NCBI GenBank assembly: GCA_046597185.1
Contig: JBKJLF010000376.1
Coordinates: forward strand, 1-5,494
DNA from: CAMBDR01 sp046597185
Lineage (GTDB): Bacteria > Pseudomonadota > Gammaproteobacteria > Burkholderiales > Burkholderiaceae_D
DNA length: 5,494 bases
Reading direction: 5' to 3'
The translations under genes were made by a program, and so were the position numbers. The notes below the pieces were generated by a model. It made no database searches. It was not told the origin of the DNA and was given only the letters and a program-made list of their open reading frames with translations. Of the stretch, positions 5,126-5,494 are shown in pieces. Within the stretch, counting starts at the first letter, position 1. Every line of letters starts with the position of its first letter.

Positions 5126-5494
5126 GTGAGCACACTATTACAACAGCGCTTGGCCATACTCGCCCGCGCAGAAAACCAGGCATTGTTGAGTCAGGGCTTA
5201 CGCGGCATCGAACGCGAAACACTGCGCTTCACCACACATGGCGATAGTGTAAACTTGGCGCAGACCGCCCACCCTGTGGTATGGGGTTCCGCCTTGACCC
5301 ACCCCCACATCACCACCGATTACGCCGAAACCCTGGTCGAATTCATCACCCCCGCCGAACATGATATCGCGATTGCACTGGAGAAATTGGACGATGGACA
5401 TCGCTTCGCCTACCAACATTTGCCGGGCGAAATGCTGTGGAGCCAATCGATGCCACTGCCGCTGCCGGAAGAAGATAAAATCGCCATCGCCTGG
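5126..5494 (+). CDS. gshA: Glutamate-cysteine ligase, E. coli-type, N-terminal part, cut by window end
   Basis: First 123 codons of a gene that runs off the right edge. The product joins L-glutamate and L-cysteine with ATP to make gamma-glutamylcysteine, the first step of cytoplasmic glutathione synthesis. Three blocks fit E. coli GshA closely: GLRGIERETLRF (residues 24-35), GSALTHPHITTDYAETLVEFITP (54-76) and GEMLWSQSMPLPL (101-113). Glu29, Asp65 and Glu72 correspond to the metal-binding Glu27, Asp60 and Glu67 of the E. coli enzyme. Translation starts at GTG with AAGGA 5 nt upstream. E. coli-type enzymes are about 520 residues long, so about a quarter is visible. Nothing in the visible part suggests damage. 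It is divergent from the beta-lactamase gene and has no evident functional link to it. Confidence 0.95.
   Translation, partial: MSTLLQQRLAILARAENQALLSQGLRGIERETLRFTTHGDSVNLAQTAHPVVWGSALTHPHITTDYAETLVEFITPAEHDIAIALEKLDDGHRFAYQHLPGEMLWSQSMPLPLPEEDKIAIAW

Noticed and set aside
5198..5446. Minus-strand open frame at the right end
   Set aside because: It lies opposite gshA, which has strong family motifs, a GTG start and a good ribosome binding site.

Overview
The window looks like a piece of a proteobacterial chromosome, from a beta- or gammaproteobacterium of moderate GC. Three things point there: an E. coli-type glutamate-cysteine ligase (gshA), a subclass B3 metallo-beta-lactamase, and a periplasmic S9B dipeptidyl peptidase. 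The genus cannot be read from the sequence. Part of the neighbourhood is accessory: a DUF4351/Rpn-type protein, REP-like repeats and a toxin-antitoxin pair.

Layout from left to right. Positions 1-363 (+) hold the C-terminal part of a DUF4351 (Rpn/COG5464-like) protein, with two in-frame 12-bp tandem repeat tracts. Positions 364-495 carry short GGGGTCA-type direct and inverted repeats and a possible hairpin terminator. Positions 496-2859 (-) encode a complete exported dipeptidyl-peptidase IV-like serine peptidase with its catalytic triad and Glu-Glu motif. Positions 2860-3111 are a divergent regulatory region with a plausible promoter on each strand. Positions 3112-3804 (+) are a two-gene operon, a ribbon-helix-helix-like small protein followed 3 nt later by a PemK/MazF-like protein. 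An 8-bp-arm inverted repeat lies across its -10 box, as expected of an autoregulated toxin-antitoxin module. Positions 3856-4785 (-) encode a secreted subclass B3 metallo-beta-lactamase with all zinc ligands present. Positions 4786-5125 are a 340-bp intergenic region with several small palindromes. From 5126 to the right edge (+) is the start of gshA, which uses GTG and has a good ribosome binding site.

The genes do not form one pathway. The peptidase and the beta-lactamase are independent envelope or periplasmic enzymes, gshA starts glutathione synthesis, and the toxin-antitoxin pair sits between the two exported enzymes as a self-contained cassette. The best candidate for something little described is this pair: its antitoxin does not look like classical MazE, and its toxin has a long C-terminal extension. 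A sequence block resembling its promoter/operator recurs upstream of the beta-lactamase. I see no CRISPR array, rRNA, tRNA or complete insertion sequence.
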